64,000 bases of DNA from Kryptolebias marmoratus. Lineage: Eukaryota > Chordata > Actinopteri > Cyprinodontiformes > Rivulidae. The stretch lies in contig NC_051453.1 in the NCBI RefSeq assembly GCF_001649575.2, forward strand, positions 20,440,893 to 20,504,892, given 5' to 3'. The position numbers and the translations under genes were made by a program. The notes under the pieces were generated by a model. The model was not told the origin of the DNA. It searched no databases and worked only from the letters and a program-made list of their open reading frames with translations. This document shows positions 1 to 11,905 of the stretch, in pieces (position 1 is the first letter of the stretch; every line of letters starts with the position of its first letter).

Positions 1-319
1 CTCTTGGGAAACCAAAAAATTAAACTCCAGGGGTATTTTCTGGCCAGCTCAAACAATTAATTCCAACAAACCGAACTATATTGTACTGGTATTCATACAT
101 TCACTGTTGAATGGTTGAATGCTCGTGAACCTTAGCAGCTCTGTGGACATCACACATCAGGGGAGTCATGGAAAAAGCCGAAAACACCCAACTGGTTTCT
201 TCAACGTGTGGTATTTTTTTTTAAAAATAGTGTAATTTTTCTTTTGAAAATTTTCAAAATAGCATATTTTATGATTTTCGTTCAATTGATGCTGACTTCA
301 AATCACTTTTCAGTTTAGC
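1..319. other. unassigned sequence before the Tc1-like copy
   Basis: AT-rich; I see no gene or recognised repeat. It may include the 5' end of the Tc1-like copy in a form too decayed to see. Confidence 0.4.
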
Positions 320-723
320 TTTAAGTCAGGCCACTGTAGAAGCAGAGACAATGTCAGAAGCACCTTCCTTAGGCTGAGGAGAAAAAGAACTGGACTGTTG
401 CTCAGTGGTCCAATGTCCTCTTTTCAGACAAAAGTAAGTTTTGCGTGTCATTTGGAACTCAAGGTCCCAGAGTCTGGAAGAAAAGAAGAGAGGCACTTCA
501 TCCACGTTGCTTGAAGTCCAGTGTGAAGTTTCCACAGTCATTAATAATTTAGGTTGCCATGTCATCTGTTGATGTTGGTCTGCTGTGCTTTCTGAAGTCC
601 ACAGTCAATGCAGCCATGTACCAGGAAATTTTAGAGCACTTCATACTAACTTCTGCTGACAAGCTTTATGGAGATGTTGATGTAATTTTCCAGCAGGATA
701 TGGCACCTGCACACACTACTAAT

Positions 724-1373
724 GCCCCTTTTACACGGGCTCTATATGTCCCGGTTCCACTCTACTCCGCTTGCTTTGCGTGCATTTCCACCGACATTTT
801 TTCGAGGCCAGCCCTGCTTTTTTGGTCCCTGCTTCGGAGCAGGGCAAGCCGGGCCGGCCCTGCTTCATGGGTGGTGCAAGCTTAGCTCCTGTTCACTCAT
901 TGGTCGTGGGTGTGACCAGATGCAAGCATAAAGAGCGAACGGTAGGAATATAAACAACAGCGTTAGCTTACCCTGCAACATTTCTGCCGTCTGTCCCCCA
1001 GCTGAAGGCGCTGTAAAGCCTGAAATCTCCGGCGGATAACAGCTGTCCTACTCTGCGCAACAATCGCGGCATCCAGAGCATTTCTTCCACTGCACCTCTC
1101 TTCCTGAAGTCTCAGGAGAATCCCAATGAGTTTAAAAACAGCAACAACACAGGGCCAAAGTTGTCCATAGTGCTTCCGTTGTTTACACAACTTGCGCCAA
1201 GTTTTCGTAGCGCACCCCCCACCCCCGTGCAGCCTCCCCCCCACAACACAAGGAGGCTTTCCTCTGCTACCGACCAAACTGGCCGGTGTAGACGCGATGC
1301 ATTCTTTATAGAGTTGAGCAGAGTAGAGTGGAGTAGAGCGGGACTTCTGAATTAGAGCCCGTGTAAAAGGGGC
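724..1373. mobile_element. TIR element inserted in the Tc1-like copy
   Basis: The ends are perfect 20-bp inverted repeats, GCCCCTTTTACACGGGCTCT at 724-743 and its complement at 1354-1373. Subterminal inverted matches lie inside them (CCACTCTACTCCGC near 757 and its relative near 1320-1342). It carries CpG-rich sequence unlike its AT-rich host. The target duplication is not clear because the TIR edge is palindromic with the flank. No transposase is visible, so it is non-autonomous; its superfamily is undecided. Confidence 0.8.
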
Positions 1374-1600
1374 AAAAAGGTACCAAAAGATGGTTTCAAA
1401 GACCATAGTGTTACTGTGCTTGAATGGCCATCAAACTCCCCTGACCTGAACCCCATAGAGGGATATTGTCAAAAGGAAGGTGAGAGACACCAGACCCAAC
1501 AATGCAGATGACCTGAAGGCCGCAATCAAATCAACCTGGGCTTCCATTACACCTCAGCAGTGCCACAAGCTGGTCACCTCCATGCCACGCCACACTGATG

Positions 1601-2000
1601 TATCATATTTTCCAGACTATAATGCGCACTTAAAAGCCTTCAATTTTCTAAAAAAACAACAGTGCGCCTTATAATCTGGAGCGCCTTATATATGTAAGAA
1701 GCCGTAATGTTTTAGTATGACTTTAGTAAACTACAAAGCCGCGCCACTTGCACCAGTAGGGTTCATATATAGTCGTGCTTTGTAGTGTTGCTCAGGGCTC
1801 TGCGGACGACGCGTGGTGGAGGCATTTGTACTTGGCGCTTACGTCGGTGCAATATTCTCTGAAAAGACAGGGCTGTTTTGTTTCGCTTAATGCACCTTAT
1901 AGTCCGGTGCGCCTTATGTATGACAAAAGTTAGAAAATGGACCATTCATTGACAGTACGCCTTATAATCCAGTGCGCCCTATAGTGCGGAAAATATGGTA
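1601..2000. mobile_element. mariner-like miniature element with TA target sites
   Basis: TA at 1601-1602 and 1999-2000 flanks a 396-bp insertion in the Tc1-like copy. Its ends are inverted repeats TCATATTTTCC and GGAAAATATGG. Inside, the motif GTGCGCCTTATAATC and relatives recur in both orientations (for example 1660, 1890, 1950, 1970). No coding capacity is seen. The TA target and absence of a transposase fit a Tc1/mariner MITE. Confidence 0.8.
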
Positions 2001-2235
2001 GTAACGCATACAAAAGGAGGCCCAACCAACTATTGAGTGCATAGAAATAAACATACTTTTAAAGAGTTCTTCTTTTTATTGATCTTATGTAATATATTCT
2101 AATTTCTTAGGACACTGAGTTTGGGATTTTCATTATCTGTAAGTGATAATCATTAAAATTACAGGAAATAAATGCTTGAAATTTTTCTCTGTGTATAATA
2201 AATATATTTATAATTTTTTTTAGCTATACCTTTGT

Positions 2236-2858
2236 CAACTTTTTGAGTCAACCTATTTCACGATGGTTGCCACAGCCGAGCGTTCTTAGTAAACGCAAAA
2301 ATGGTTATATTAAGCCAGTCAGTTTTACAGCTATTGAACTAAAACTTAGTGCAACAGTAGCTAAGGATGATCCCCAACTCACATTCAAAGAGCTACACAG
2401 TGCACAGCATCTTTGCTTAAAACACTGGCATTAATTGTTGGAGTCAATCCTGTTTGTCATGTTAGCAAAATATCTCATGAACCACTAGATGGATTTCAAA
2501 CTAAACTGTCAAAAATAAATCATTGGATGTGCATCAACAAATATATAACTTTTGGAGTCAACCCAATTAAAGATGGCCACACACAGCTAATTGACCTTGA
2601 ACAACAGAAAAAAATGCTATAAATTTGTCAAATTTACAGATAGTGAGCTTAACTTTGGCGTGGTAGTAGCTGAAAGTCAATCACAAAACATACTCCAAAC
2701 ACATGATTTTGCACATATTATTTTCAAGGAATGATCAAATTGGTTAAAATTCTGTAATATCTCAACATAAGATGATCTTAGTTTATAACTCTTGTATGAA
2801 AGACAGTACGTGATATTCAATCCTTCAAGGAATACTTGGTCTTTGATTCCTTTTTTAG
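2236..2858 (+). repeat. R1 interspersed repeat copy 1
   Basis: R1 is my name for the most frequent repeat here. In this orientation it begins with a TTAGCAAAATATCTCATGAA-type region, has repeated GATGGCTGCCACAG-type motifs about 310 bases apart (2261 and 2571), then AACATAAGATGATCTTAGT, and ends in the hairpin-like ATTCCTTCAAGGAAT and CTAGGCCTTTAA. This copy ends near 2855 with ATCCTTCAAGGAATACTTGG. No coding capacity. Confidence 0.8.
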
Positions 2859-2859
2859 C

Positions 2860-3566
2860 TTCATTAAACAATAACCAGTAAATAAACCTTTTTGTTATGT
2901 TACGCTGACAGTTTCATAGTAAGACAACAATGTATTCTGTCCTCAGACAAGTAGAAGTCAGCTCAGTAATTGCATTTTAATAATGAGACATCTTGTTTAG
3001 ATGAGTAAGGTTTGTTTATTTGTTCTGACTGTGAAGGAGAGTATAACTAATCTGGAATGTAATAATCACAGCTCCACTTAAAAAATTTGGAGAAGCCTGT
3101 CTTTTGCCAGGAGCTTGCTGCTGGCAACTCAGCTTTTGTGGTGTAATTTATGTAACAAACAATCCCTCTGTTCAGCATAAACATGGCATACTGCAGTAGT
3201 TTACTCAGTGTGATTTAAAAATCATTGCACTAACTGCTCTTGTGTTTTCTTCCCCCATGCTGATAAGCAAAGTGGGTGTGAATTAGTGAACTAGATGTGG
3301 ACCTTAACTGGGCGTGAAAGGTGTCCAGACAGGGGGAGAGAGATATTAATGTGCCTCCCATCACATAAACACATATTTACACAAACATACAACAGGGGTG
3401 GGAATTTTAAAGCATCTCAAGATTTGATTTCATTACAATTTAGACGGCTGTGGTGTGATTATAAAATGATTATTGATGCACCTTGATTACCTTTTTTTGT
3501 GAATAAACACAAGGCAGCTTATAATATTTATCCAAAACACTGAAAAAAATATAATTAAAAAAAGAA
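2860..3566. other. non-coding, single-copy by eye
   Basis: No reading frame or repeat recognised. It is AT-rich. Confidence 0.5.
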
Positions 3567-3572
3567 AGTAAC

Positions 3573-4474
3573 ATACGGAAGCGCATTGCTATCACGCAGG
3601 AAAAAAAGAATTTGAACGCTATCATGTTATAACGTGATACGTATCTTGTTAGAACGTGATAGTATCTTGTTAAAACGCGATACGTATCTTGTTAAAACGT
3701 GATAATTATCTTGTTATAGCGTGATACGTATCTTGTTAGAACGTGATAATAACTTGTTAAAACGTGATAATTATCTTGTTTAATTGTGAAACGTATCTTG
3801 TAAAACGTGATAATTATCTTGTTTAATTGTGATAATTTTATGTCCAGGAAGTGGCGGTATTATGCTAGGCTAGTACAGTGGCTAACAGGAATTGGTCAGG
3901 TTTCCCTTCATGTTTGGCCTAAACGGATACGGATGCTGCTTTGCACTGTGGTTAAAACCAATAATAGTATGCTACTCTGACCAGGATCCTAAACAGAACG
4001 GGACTGCACAGAAGGAAACGTCAGTCCGGTCCTCTAGCTGTGGCGGCGTTCCTAACTGACTGTCTGAATTGAAGCTGAAGTTGGCTTCTGATTGTAGCTT
4101 CTGATTCGGGAAATGACTAAAGAGCGATTATAACGGAGGCTCAGCTGTATTTGCTGAACATTTTCTGTTTAATAGGTGAACGGCTGTTCGTAACCAGGCA
4201 ACCGAAATCAACAGAAGGCTAGATAGTGGCAAAAGACAAAACTAGATCCTGTTAAGCATTCGTCAAAATAAAAGACTTCCTCTCTCCAAAATAAATCATA
4301 AATAAAGCTTTGAAATGAATTATTTTTCACGTTACCTTTTTGTAATTATGTACAATGATTATTATTATTCACCGAATTTAACTTGATTGTATCACGTTTA
4401 AACAAGATACATATCACGTTTTAACGTGATAGAGTTCGATTTTTTTTTCCTGCGTGATAGCAATGCGCTTCCAT
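3573..4474. mobile_element. TIR element with subterminal ~21-bp array
   Basis: Direct repeats AGTAAC at 3567-3572 and 4475-4480 flank an element of about 902 bp. A 31-bp inverted repeat starts GGAAGCGCATTGCTATCACG at 3577 and is mirrored at 4442-4472. Just inside the left end, 3632-3840 holds about ten ~21-bp units; the right end has about two matching units in inverse orientation. The unique middle (about 3845-4390) has no long reading frame, so it looks like a non-autonomous DNA transposon of uncertain superfamily. Confidence 0.85.
3632..3840 (+). repeat. short tandem array inside the TIR element
   Basis: About ten units of 20-22 bases of the form ACGTGATACGTATCTTGTTA. Several units contain the perfect palindrome GATACGTATC; others have GATAATTATC. 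There are no unique spacers, so it is not a CRISPR array. Confidence 0.9.
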
Positions 4475-4480
4475 AGTAAC

Positions 4481-5099
4481 CAAACAAAATGTTTTGAAGC
4501 AATTTATTTATAAATAAATAATAATTTATATATTTTCATGCATATTAAGGGCTGCACAATAATATGCCAAAAAACTCATTATTCACAGGCTGCTAAATGA
4601 GCATAAATGCTAACCTAACAAAGGCTAACTTAAAATCCCATAGCAAAACTAGCACAATTAGCAATGTGTTTATCACTGGACGTTTATACACAAATTAAAC
4701 ATTTCAAAGGCATTACTAAAAACAGTCATGTTATGATAACTGCAACTACTATTTAGAGATGCTCTGTATTCCTTAGGGTTTAGCAAAGAAAAGTTGAAAA
4801 ATATGTAAAAACACACTACAACATGTTTTAACCTCAATGGCTAACAACTGTAGTAAAGCAAAACAGCTCAGGGCAGCAGCTACTCTGCTGAGTCTCCTAA
4901 AGTGGCAGCATAAATCACTGTTAATGAAATCAGTTTTTGACATTTGAAAATCAATTCATAACCATGTATGTCCACAATAAGATTCATCTAACAATGTTTC
5001 ATAATCCTCAAACCTTATACAAAGAGCTGTCTTATTGGGTGAATGCTGATTCTGCATGCTGTCCTGTTTTTTACTTAAAAGTTATTTTTATGAGTTTTT
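4481..5099. other. non-coding, single-copy by eye
   Basis: AT-rich with scattered GCTAAC-like words; no gene or clear repeat. Confidence 0.5.
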
Positions 5100-7260
5100 T
5101 TTTCCAATCTTCTTCTGCATGTTTTTCAGCTGTTCCCTTCAGGGATTGCCACAGCAGATCGTCTGCCTCGATCTCACCCTATCACCTGCCTCCTTTATTG
5201 TTACTCCAACCATCTTCATGTCCTCCTTCACTACTTCCCTGAATCTTCTTTTAGGTCTTCCTCTTCTCCCTCTGCCTGGCAGCTGCATCTCCAGTATTCT
5301 TTGTTTAATGTATCTACTATCTCTCCTCACCACAACTAAACTATACAACTCATCACAACCTGGCCTCTCTTGTTTTGTCTTTGAACTGCTCAACCTTAGC
5401 TGTTCCTCTGATCTGCTCGTTTCTAATCCTGTTTCCGAATTAAATTCTAGCATCTTAATCTCTGCCACTTCCAGCTCAGCCTCCTTTCTTTTAGGCAGTG
5501 ACTCTGTCTCTGGACCCTACATCATTTCAGGTCTTCTGTCTTCTAAACTTTCCCTTTCACTCTCGCTGTATCCTTCTGTCACACATCAGCTCTGACACTG
5601 GTCTCCACCCACTACATCCTGCCTGCATCCTCATCTTCACCTCTTTTGTGCACTGTCCATTGCTCTGGGAGGTTGACCCCAGGTATTTGAACTCATCCAT
5701 CCTTCACTACCTCTACTCTTTGCCTCTTCACCTTTCCACCTTCCTTCCTTGCATTCACACTTATGTATTCTCTCCTGTCTCGACTGACTTGCATTCCTCT
5801 TCTATCAAGTGCATACCTCCACCTCCTCAGGCTCTCTTCCACTTACTCTCTACTCTCACCACAGATCACATTGTCATCTGCAAACATCATGGACCACACA
5901 GCCTCCTGCCTGACCTCATCTGCCAACCTGTCCATCACCATTTCAAACAAGAAGGGGCTCAGTGCTGATCCCTGACGTAACCCTACCGATACCAGGTGTG
6001 TCAAACTCTAGACCTTGAGGGCCGCTGTCCTGGAGTTTTAGATTTTTCTGCTCCAACACACCTGATTCAAATGGTTTAATTACCTCATCACCAAATCATC
6101 AAGTTCTCCAGGAGCATGGCAAAAAGTCATCTATTTAAACTAGGTGTTTTAAAGCAAGAACACATCTAAAGCATGCAAGAGAGCAGCCCCTGAGGAATGG
6201 AGTTTGACAACCCTGCCCTAGACCCTTCTGTGACTGTGACTGCACACCTCACAATTGTCTCACTGTCCTCATACATATCCTGCACCACCCTCACATACTT
6301 TTCTGACTTTCTCATGCAGTACCACAAGTTTTCTATTGGCTTCCTATAATGTGCTTTCATTAGATCCACAAAGATATAGTGTAGCTTCTTCTGATATTTT
6401 CTGTACTTCTCTACCAACACCCTCACTACAAAAAAGAAAAAAAACTGCTGCTCACTGATCTGAACATCTCACCTTAGCCTGACTTTAACAATTCTTTCTC
6501 ATATCTTCACTGTGTGGTTGGTCAATTTAATACCTCTGTAGTTGCTGCAGCTCTGAACATCACTCTTGTTCTTGAAGATCGGTACTAGTAGACTACTTCT
6601 CCACTCATAGGCATCCTCTCACTATTCAGGATTGTGTTGAACAATCAGGACAAAATGTCCACTGCCCTTGCTCCATACCTCCAGAGGTGTGTCATCTTGA
6701 CAAGATGCCTTTTTATTCTTCACTCTTTTTAAAGCTTACCTGACTTCCTCCTTATTAATTCTCTGCACTTCCTGGTCCACTATCTGTCCTCCACCAGTCT
6801 TCCTCTCTCTCTCCCTCATTTTCTCATTCATTAGCTCTTCAAAGTACTCCTTCCACCTACTCAAACACACTCTGTTCATTAAGTATTAAGTTTCCTTCTC
6901 TATCCATTAACAATCTAATCTGCTGCACATCCTTTCTTGCTCTGTTTCTCTGTTTAGTTAAATTATACATTTTCTTCTTCTGTACTGACTAGCCTCTTAT
7001 ACAACTCATAAGCCTGTGCCTTTGCTTTTGTCACTGTTCTTTTTCCTAAGTGCCTAGCCACACAGTACCATGTACTTTCTTCATCTCTCTGACTATCCCA
7101 TTTTTTCCTAGCTGTTTTCTTCCACCTAATGAGCTCCTGAACTTCTTCATTCCACCATCAACTTTCCTTGTCTTCTTTTCTCTGACCAGAAGAAACACCC
7201 AGTATCTTCTTATTCTTAATAAGTATTCCCTACCTTATTCGTAATTTCCTAGTTATTTGG
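5100..7260 (-). pseudogene. decayed RTE-type LINE reverse transcriptase
   Basis: Read on the minus strand, this is a broken non-LTR reverse transcriptase. Recognisable from N to C are a linker with MNEKMRERE near 6800, an LHYIFVDLMKAHYR segment near 6360-6400 (motif A region), ENLWYCMRKS near 6310, the catalytic core MMFADD near 5875-5890, and a C-terminal tail with GRGRRGRPKRRFREVVKEDM near 5215-5275. These match the RTE/BovB-like ORF2 type common in fish. Many stops and frameshifts are present, and a hAT miniature element interrupts it (5993-6215). It is not functional. Confidence 0.8.
5993..6215. mobile_element. hAT-type miniature element inside the LINE
   Basis: The ends are CAGGTGTGTCAAAC and GTTTGACAACCCTG, with weak 8-bp flanking similarity (ACCGATAC, CCCTAGAC). 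The interior has the fish motif CTCCAACACACCTGATTCAA. It interrupts the LINE between the FADD region and the upstream RT part. The same family occurs at 11906-12117. Confidence 0.75.
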
Positions 7261-7309
7261 TAGCTCATCACTACCCACAAAGGCCTATTGAAATTTTGTA
7301 CTCTGAAAC

Positions 7310-7620
7310 TTTGTATTATATTTAACTTTTAGCTAGCCCTTTGCTATATTTAGTTATTACCTAGTCTTTTTTTTCTACTTTAAGCATTTTGCTAGTGCTA
7401 CTTTTAATTAGTGTTTTGTTACATTTAGCTTTTAGCCAGCATTATTCTACATTTAGCCTTTAGCTAGCGTTTTGCTACATGTTTACATAGTTTTTTAGTT
7501 TTAGTTCTTAAATAGTATTTGGCTTCTTTTAGCTTTAACAATTTAGTTTCAGCTTCTTCAGCAAATTTCAACAGTCATTCAGCACTCAGCATTCATCCTG
7601 CTTTATCTGTGAAAATGCAA
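7310..7620 (+). repeat. R2 repeat copy 1 (TTTTAGCTA-type array)
   Basis: Degenerate units of about 20-30 bases of the form TTTAGCTTTTAGCTAG plus GTTTTGCTACAT run through this block. It ends in AGCTTCTTCAGCAAATTTCA and CAGCACTCAGCATTCATCC-like sequence. Similar blocks with the same ending occur at 30245-30640 and, inverted, at 50570-51425. Confidence 0.7.
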
Positions 7621-8157
7621 GTTCTCTAGTTTGAACTTAACATGTTGAATTGTGAGATACAGCTTTAGACTACCCTTTAACCTCTAAATTTTGACTGAAC
7701 TGTGTATAATTGGTTGGTCAGCTCTTTTGCTAATTAGTGGAGCATTAATGTGTGCAGCCTTCAGCGTGCATGATACCAGATTTGCTGGGGGAGCATGGGG
7801 CTGGCGTGACACTGTAGAGATACCACCATTAACACTGGCCCACAGGCAGCCTGCTGGGAGCTGAGTAGAGTTCCAACTCGGAGAGCTCTAAGCTGCCTCC
7901 AATCTATATCTTCCATGTCCTTGCAAAAAAAGTGCAGAAGTGTGTGGGCAGTGATGTTAGAGTGGTTCTTCTGCGATCACTTGCTCTTTAAACTTATGAC
8001 AGGCACGCAACCCCTGCCACTCCTCAGCAGGCTGCCCTCCCTGCCGCCAGGGCACTGTTGAATGGTGACTGATGTTGGCATAAGAGGTGCTGCCAAGTAG
8101 CCCCGGCCTGTGTCTCCAATCATGGATGCTGATTTCAATTAGCTCAATCACATACTC
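7621..8157. other. non-coding stretch with a GC-richer block
   Basis: From about 7770 to 8130 the composition rises (CTGCCTCCAATC, CCCTGCCGCCAGGGCACTG). No coding frame stands out. It is a candidate conserved non-coding block. Confidence 0.35.
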
Positions 8158-9112
8158 AATTTAAAGGCCTAGCACTCCTTGAAAAAATGCATAACATTTT
8201 GTTGCGCAACCTTTTGAGGCAATCACTGCAATCAAGTGATTTCTGTAACTCTCTATGAGACTTCTGCACATGTTGAAAGGTAATATGGTCCACTCCTCAT
8301 GAGCAAACTGCTCCGGCTGTCTCAGGTTTGAAGGGTGTCTTTTCCAGACTGCATGTTTGAGTTCCTACCACAGATGTTCAAGAGGATTTAAATCAGGGCT
8401 TGGAAGGCCCCTTCAGAATAGTCCAATGTTTTGTTTTGTTTTGTTTGTAGCCATGTTCAGTGTGATACACACTATGATACCAATTAACACAATGACTACT
8501 TTTTATCCATTAAATAGACAAATTGACTGATTATAAGACTGAAGACTGATTACAGGACACGTCTAAGTTTAACATGTCCCTGGAGGTACATGAATTTCAA
8601 TCTTGTCTTGGGATACCATCCCTTTTGTCAATGCATGTTTTATTATTATTATTTTTTTTTTATAATTCTATTGAATTAGAATTCAAAAGAAATGATTGAT
8701 TTTCAATAGTTGTTTTATAGTAACTTTATTTTTTCTTTACTTTTGTAAGGTTTAAATTATTTACGTGACCTCTGTGTTTTTTTCCTTTAACAACAGGGTA
8801 TAAATGTGTTCACATCTTTTAGTGTTAAGGATGAATCTCAGCCACTACCACAAAAAATCTGAGACTAATGTTTGTAAAAGCTGGTCATTTTTGTGTTGGC
8901 TAAAATTGATTAGCTGTGGCAGTCATTTTGAAATAAACTTACTCTAAAAGTTAATAAGTTGTAGAGGTACATCCAAAGACTACTTTCTGAAAGTTTCATT
9001 AAAATTAATTCACTGTTTCATGATATATTTTGATACCAGACAAACAAATGAACACAAAGACATGAGCAAAATCATGATCGCCTTTTCTTTTTAGTGGTAG
9101 GCAATGAAAATA
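8158..9112 (-). repeat. R1 copy 2, interrupted by a Tc1-like fragment
   Basis: The left end is AAAGGCCTAGCACTCCTTGA. The body resumes near 8820 with CTCAGCCACTACCAC and GATTAGCTGTGGCAGTCAT and ends near 9110 with GGTGGTAGGCAATG-type sequence. The part between (about 8190-8800) is foreign. Confidence 0.75.
8195..8450 (-). mobile_element. Tc1-like transposon fragment
   Basis: TTTTGAGGCAATCACTGCAA and the following text up to CAGAATAGTCCAATGTT match, from memory of the family, the 5' part of a fish Tc1-like transposase gene read on the minus strand. No open frame survives, and it sits inside R1 copy 2. Confidence 0.65.
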
Positions 9113-9599
9113 CGACCTCTCATTCAAGGGCTTTACAGGCTTCTGGTATTGGTCGGTCCTTGATTACGTTAGCCAAGACATTTCAGCCTGCCAAGCCTTG
9201 TTAGTCATCAGGAGGTGGGGCAAAGGGGACGGGGAGTGGGGCTAATGATGTAAAAGCTACCCTGATAATCAGTCGGAGCAATGGTTGGTCCTGATGGCTG
9301 GTGGCTGCCTGGTGTTAGGCTGATTGATGCTGGCCTGTGCTTCCACACAGAGCTCGGTCATGTGCAACCCACTGTGTAAACACTGTCACTGTGGTGAATC
9401 TCCTAATGCCTGGATCAGTGGCAAAGCTCTGTAATCTGCACTGATGACCAAATGCAGGCACATAGGGGATCACAGGACTGGGATCATTTACAGAACTTGA
9501 CAGGGTTCGGGGATTTTCATGAACATTTAATGTACTTTTTGAAGAAAAATAGCTAGAAGCATGTCATTTGAGTTTAAATAGTCACCATTTATTGTTTGA
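9113..9599. other. non-coding stretch, possible regulatory DNA
   Basis: No gene. Contains GCCTTGTTAGTCAT (9195-9208), also found at 49283-49296 with a similar TCGGTCCTT upstream in both places. Confidence 0.35.
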
Positions 9600-10310
9600 A
9601 AGGTGAAGGAGGGTGATAAGGTTTTTTCCCGTGTCTGTGTGTGAGCCTGTCTATTAACAAAAATAAGTCATGAACCACTGAACATATATTAATGAAATTT
9701 GCAGAAAGTAATCATTGATGTATGTCTACAACTGATTAACTTGTGGGGTCAGTCCTGTCACTGATCTTAAAAAAATACTAAAATAGCTGCAATCTAGTCA
9801 GTGTTACAGATACTGATCTAACATTTCCTAAAACACATATTCTGAGAGCTAAGACATTGCATAAGATCTTTGTTTAAAATTTTACCAGTAGCTGGTTGCA
9901 GTCATCTCTACCTTTCTGCTAACAAAATGTCTCATGAATCACAGGACAAATTTTAATTAAACTTTCAAGAAACAATTCTTCAGTGCACCTATACAGCTGA
10001 TTAACTTTCCAAACCAACCAAATTAAAGATAGCAACTAATCTTGAAAAATAAAAAGCTGGCTGTAATTCAGTCAGTTTTACAGATGTGGTGCTAAATCTT
10101 GATGTGGTAGTAGCTGAGGGTCATTCACAACACACTCGGAGCTTGACATCTTGTAAGATTGTCTGAAACTGTACATAATATTTTCAAGGTTTGACCAAAA
10201 TGGCTGTCTCTTCATAATTTATCAGCAGAGAATGATCTTAGTTCAAAACTCTGGCAATGAAAGGCGGTTCGCAATAAGCAGTCCTTCAAGGAATGCTAGG
10301 TCTTTAATGT
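9600..10310 (+). repeat. R1 copy 3
   Basis: It contains two CATGAACCACTG/CATGAATCACAG modules, AAGATAGCAACTAATCTTGA, and ends with GTCCTTCAAGGAATGCTAGG TCTTTAATG. The orientation is as in copy 1. Confidence 0.85.
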
Positions 10311-11222
10311 CTTCAGAAAAAAACTTGACCCTTACTGCATTCAAGCTTTTATTTTCCAACATTTTATCATGCATCAGCCATAAGTAACCTTTTTTTTTTT
10401 TTTTTTTACTAGATCCCATTGTGTGAAGCCCAGTAGGGGAAGGCCATTTCTTTAAATATCCTCAGTGTCACTACGAAGCAGCGCAGGTCGACTCTGGGGC
10501 CTTCAGACCAGAGCGGGCCCCCCCTCTTCCATCCCACTCCAAATGCTGAGCTCACAGTCGGAGATAAGTGCTTCTCCAGAGATAGGCCCTCTCTCTTAAA
10601 TTGCCTTCCACATCTGTGTAAGGATGTCCACAATGTGCATGTTTAACATGTGACCATTAATCACAGCAAGACAGTCAATTAAGACATCTGAACCGCAGGA
10701 GCCCAGGCCAGAAGCATGCCTGTGCAAAACGATACACAGGCACTCAGGAACGCACTTTGTACATTTATTGTAAATAATGAGTTTTTTTTTCTCAAATGTG
10801 GCTGCAAAGGAGGAGGATGTTTTCCAGTGGACCAATGTGTCCTTTTTGTGTGTGGACGTTTACAGTTAACTGGATGTCAGAGTTGCATAACCTACATATA
10901 GTCATTGTTTTTTAATACTTTAAAGGGATGCAGATTTTATACATTTACAACAGAAACTGGATAAGTTCATTGACATTCCTCAGCTTTAAGCAGCATACTT
11001 TTAGGAAAAGCATTATCCTCTCAGTCAGTAAGTATTTGGTGTCCAGTTTCAGTTTTAATAATAAATAACCCCTTAATTATTTTTTATTTTAAAAAAATAG
11101 TTGTGGTTTTGGTCTAAGATATTTTTTTACAAAGCATTTTATAAATCTTGTCCCTTGTACCAGAACATCCACATTAATCATAGCAAAATACAGAGAAGCA
11201 ACATTCTGAGTTTGGATAAAGA

Positions 11223-11284
<62 letters not shown>

Positions 11285-11814
11285 TTACATTTTTCTCTCA
11301 TCAGCATTTCAGCACACAATCAAAGCATTATTGTTAACAAGATTAAAATGAATTGAAACAAACATAAAAAATAAATAAAATGGCCCAATTTTTGCTTTGC
11401 TTTTTTGTGCACAAAGTGATTGTGAGCATGTGCAAAATATGCTGCTGTGTCGTAATTACTGAAAAGCTCAGTATCTCCTGTTAAATAGATTCAACATGAA
11501 CATTTTTTTTTTTTTTAAATCTCTGTTTTGGAAAGTGTTTTTAAAAATGTTCAAAAAAGTTTACTCTGGATGGGAGGTACGAACGCAGCAGAAAGTCTCA
11601 GTTTTTAAAATTATGTGAAGTTGTGTAAATGCAGCCTAAATAATTTTTGAGGCTTTTGGTCATTTTGGCTTAAAAAAATCTTTATATTTAAAATGAACTT
11701 AAAATTCAAAACCTTAGTTTGCAAAGTACCAGTAACTAATACTGGATAACTGAAGATGAGCAGATAAAGATAAACTTCTTTAATTATCACATGCCTTCAT
11801 TTTTGCTTATGTTT
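10311..11814. other. non-coding, with an AT microsatellite
   Basis: The 10430-10720 part is GC-richer and has short open frames on the minus strand without recognisable content. The rest is AT-rich. No gene supported. Confidence 0.4.
11226..11281. repeat. (AT)n microsatellite
   Basis: About 28 AT units in an AT-rich single-copy stretch. Confidence 0.97.
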
Positions 11815-11905
11815 GTGTGTGTGTTCATGTGTCAGTATGTTATCAAATTACTTCATGAACTATTGGACATATTTTAATGAAACTTGCAGAAATGAACTCT
11901 TTGAT

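Larger units (their letters stand above)
320..2220 (+). mobile_element. decayed Tc1-like transposon, split by two insertions
   Basis: The + strand carries a broken Tc1/mariner-type transposase. Translatable pieces include a segment with QQDMAPAHTT around 697-720 (second catalytic Asp context), a piece resembling SPDLNPIE around 1440-1465 (third catalytic Glu context, partly disrupted) and RDTRPNNADDLKAAIKSTWA at about 1483-1540. Stops and frameshifts break it throughout. A 650-bp TIR element (724-1373) and a 400-bp TA-flanked element (1601-2000) interrupt it. The 3' non-coding part, with AATAAATGCTTGAAA, continues to about 2215. It is not functional. Confidence 0.85.

Noticed and set aside
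3632..3840. Regular short repeats resembling a CRISPR array
   Set aside because: The units are contiguous without unique spacers, lie inside a TIR element, and the genome is a fish.
5056..5968. Long + strand frames of 156-179 codons rich in Ser/Leu/Pro
   Set aside because: They are the antisense of the LINE reverse transcriptase remnant, which has recognisable motifs on the minus strand.
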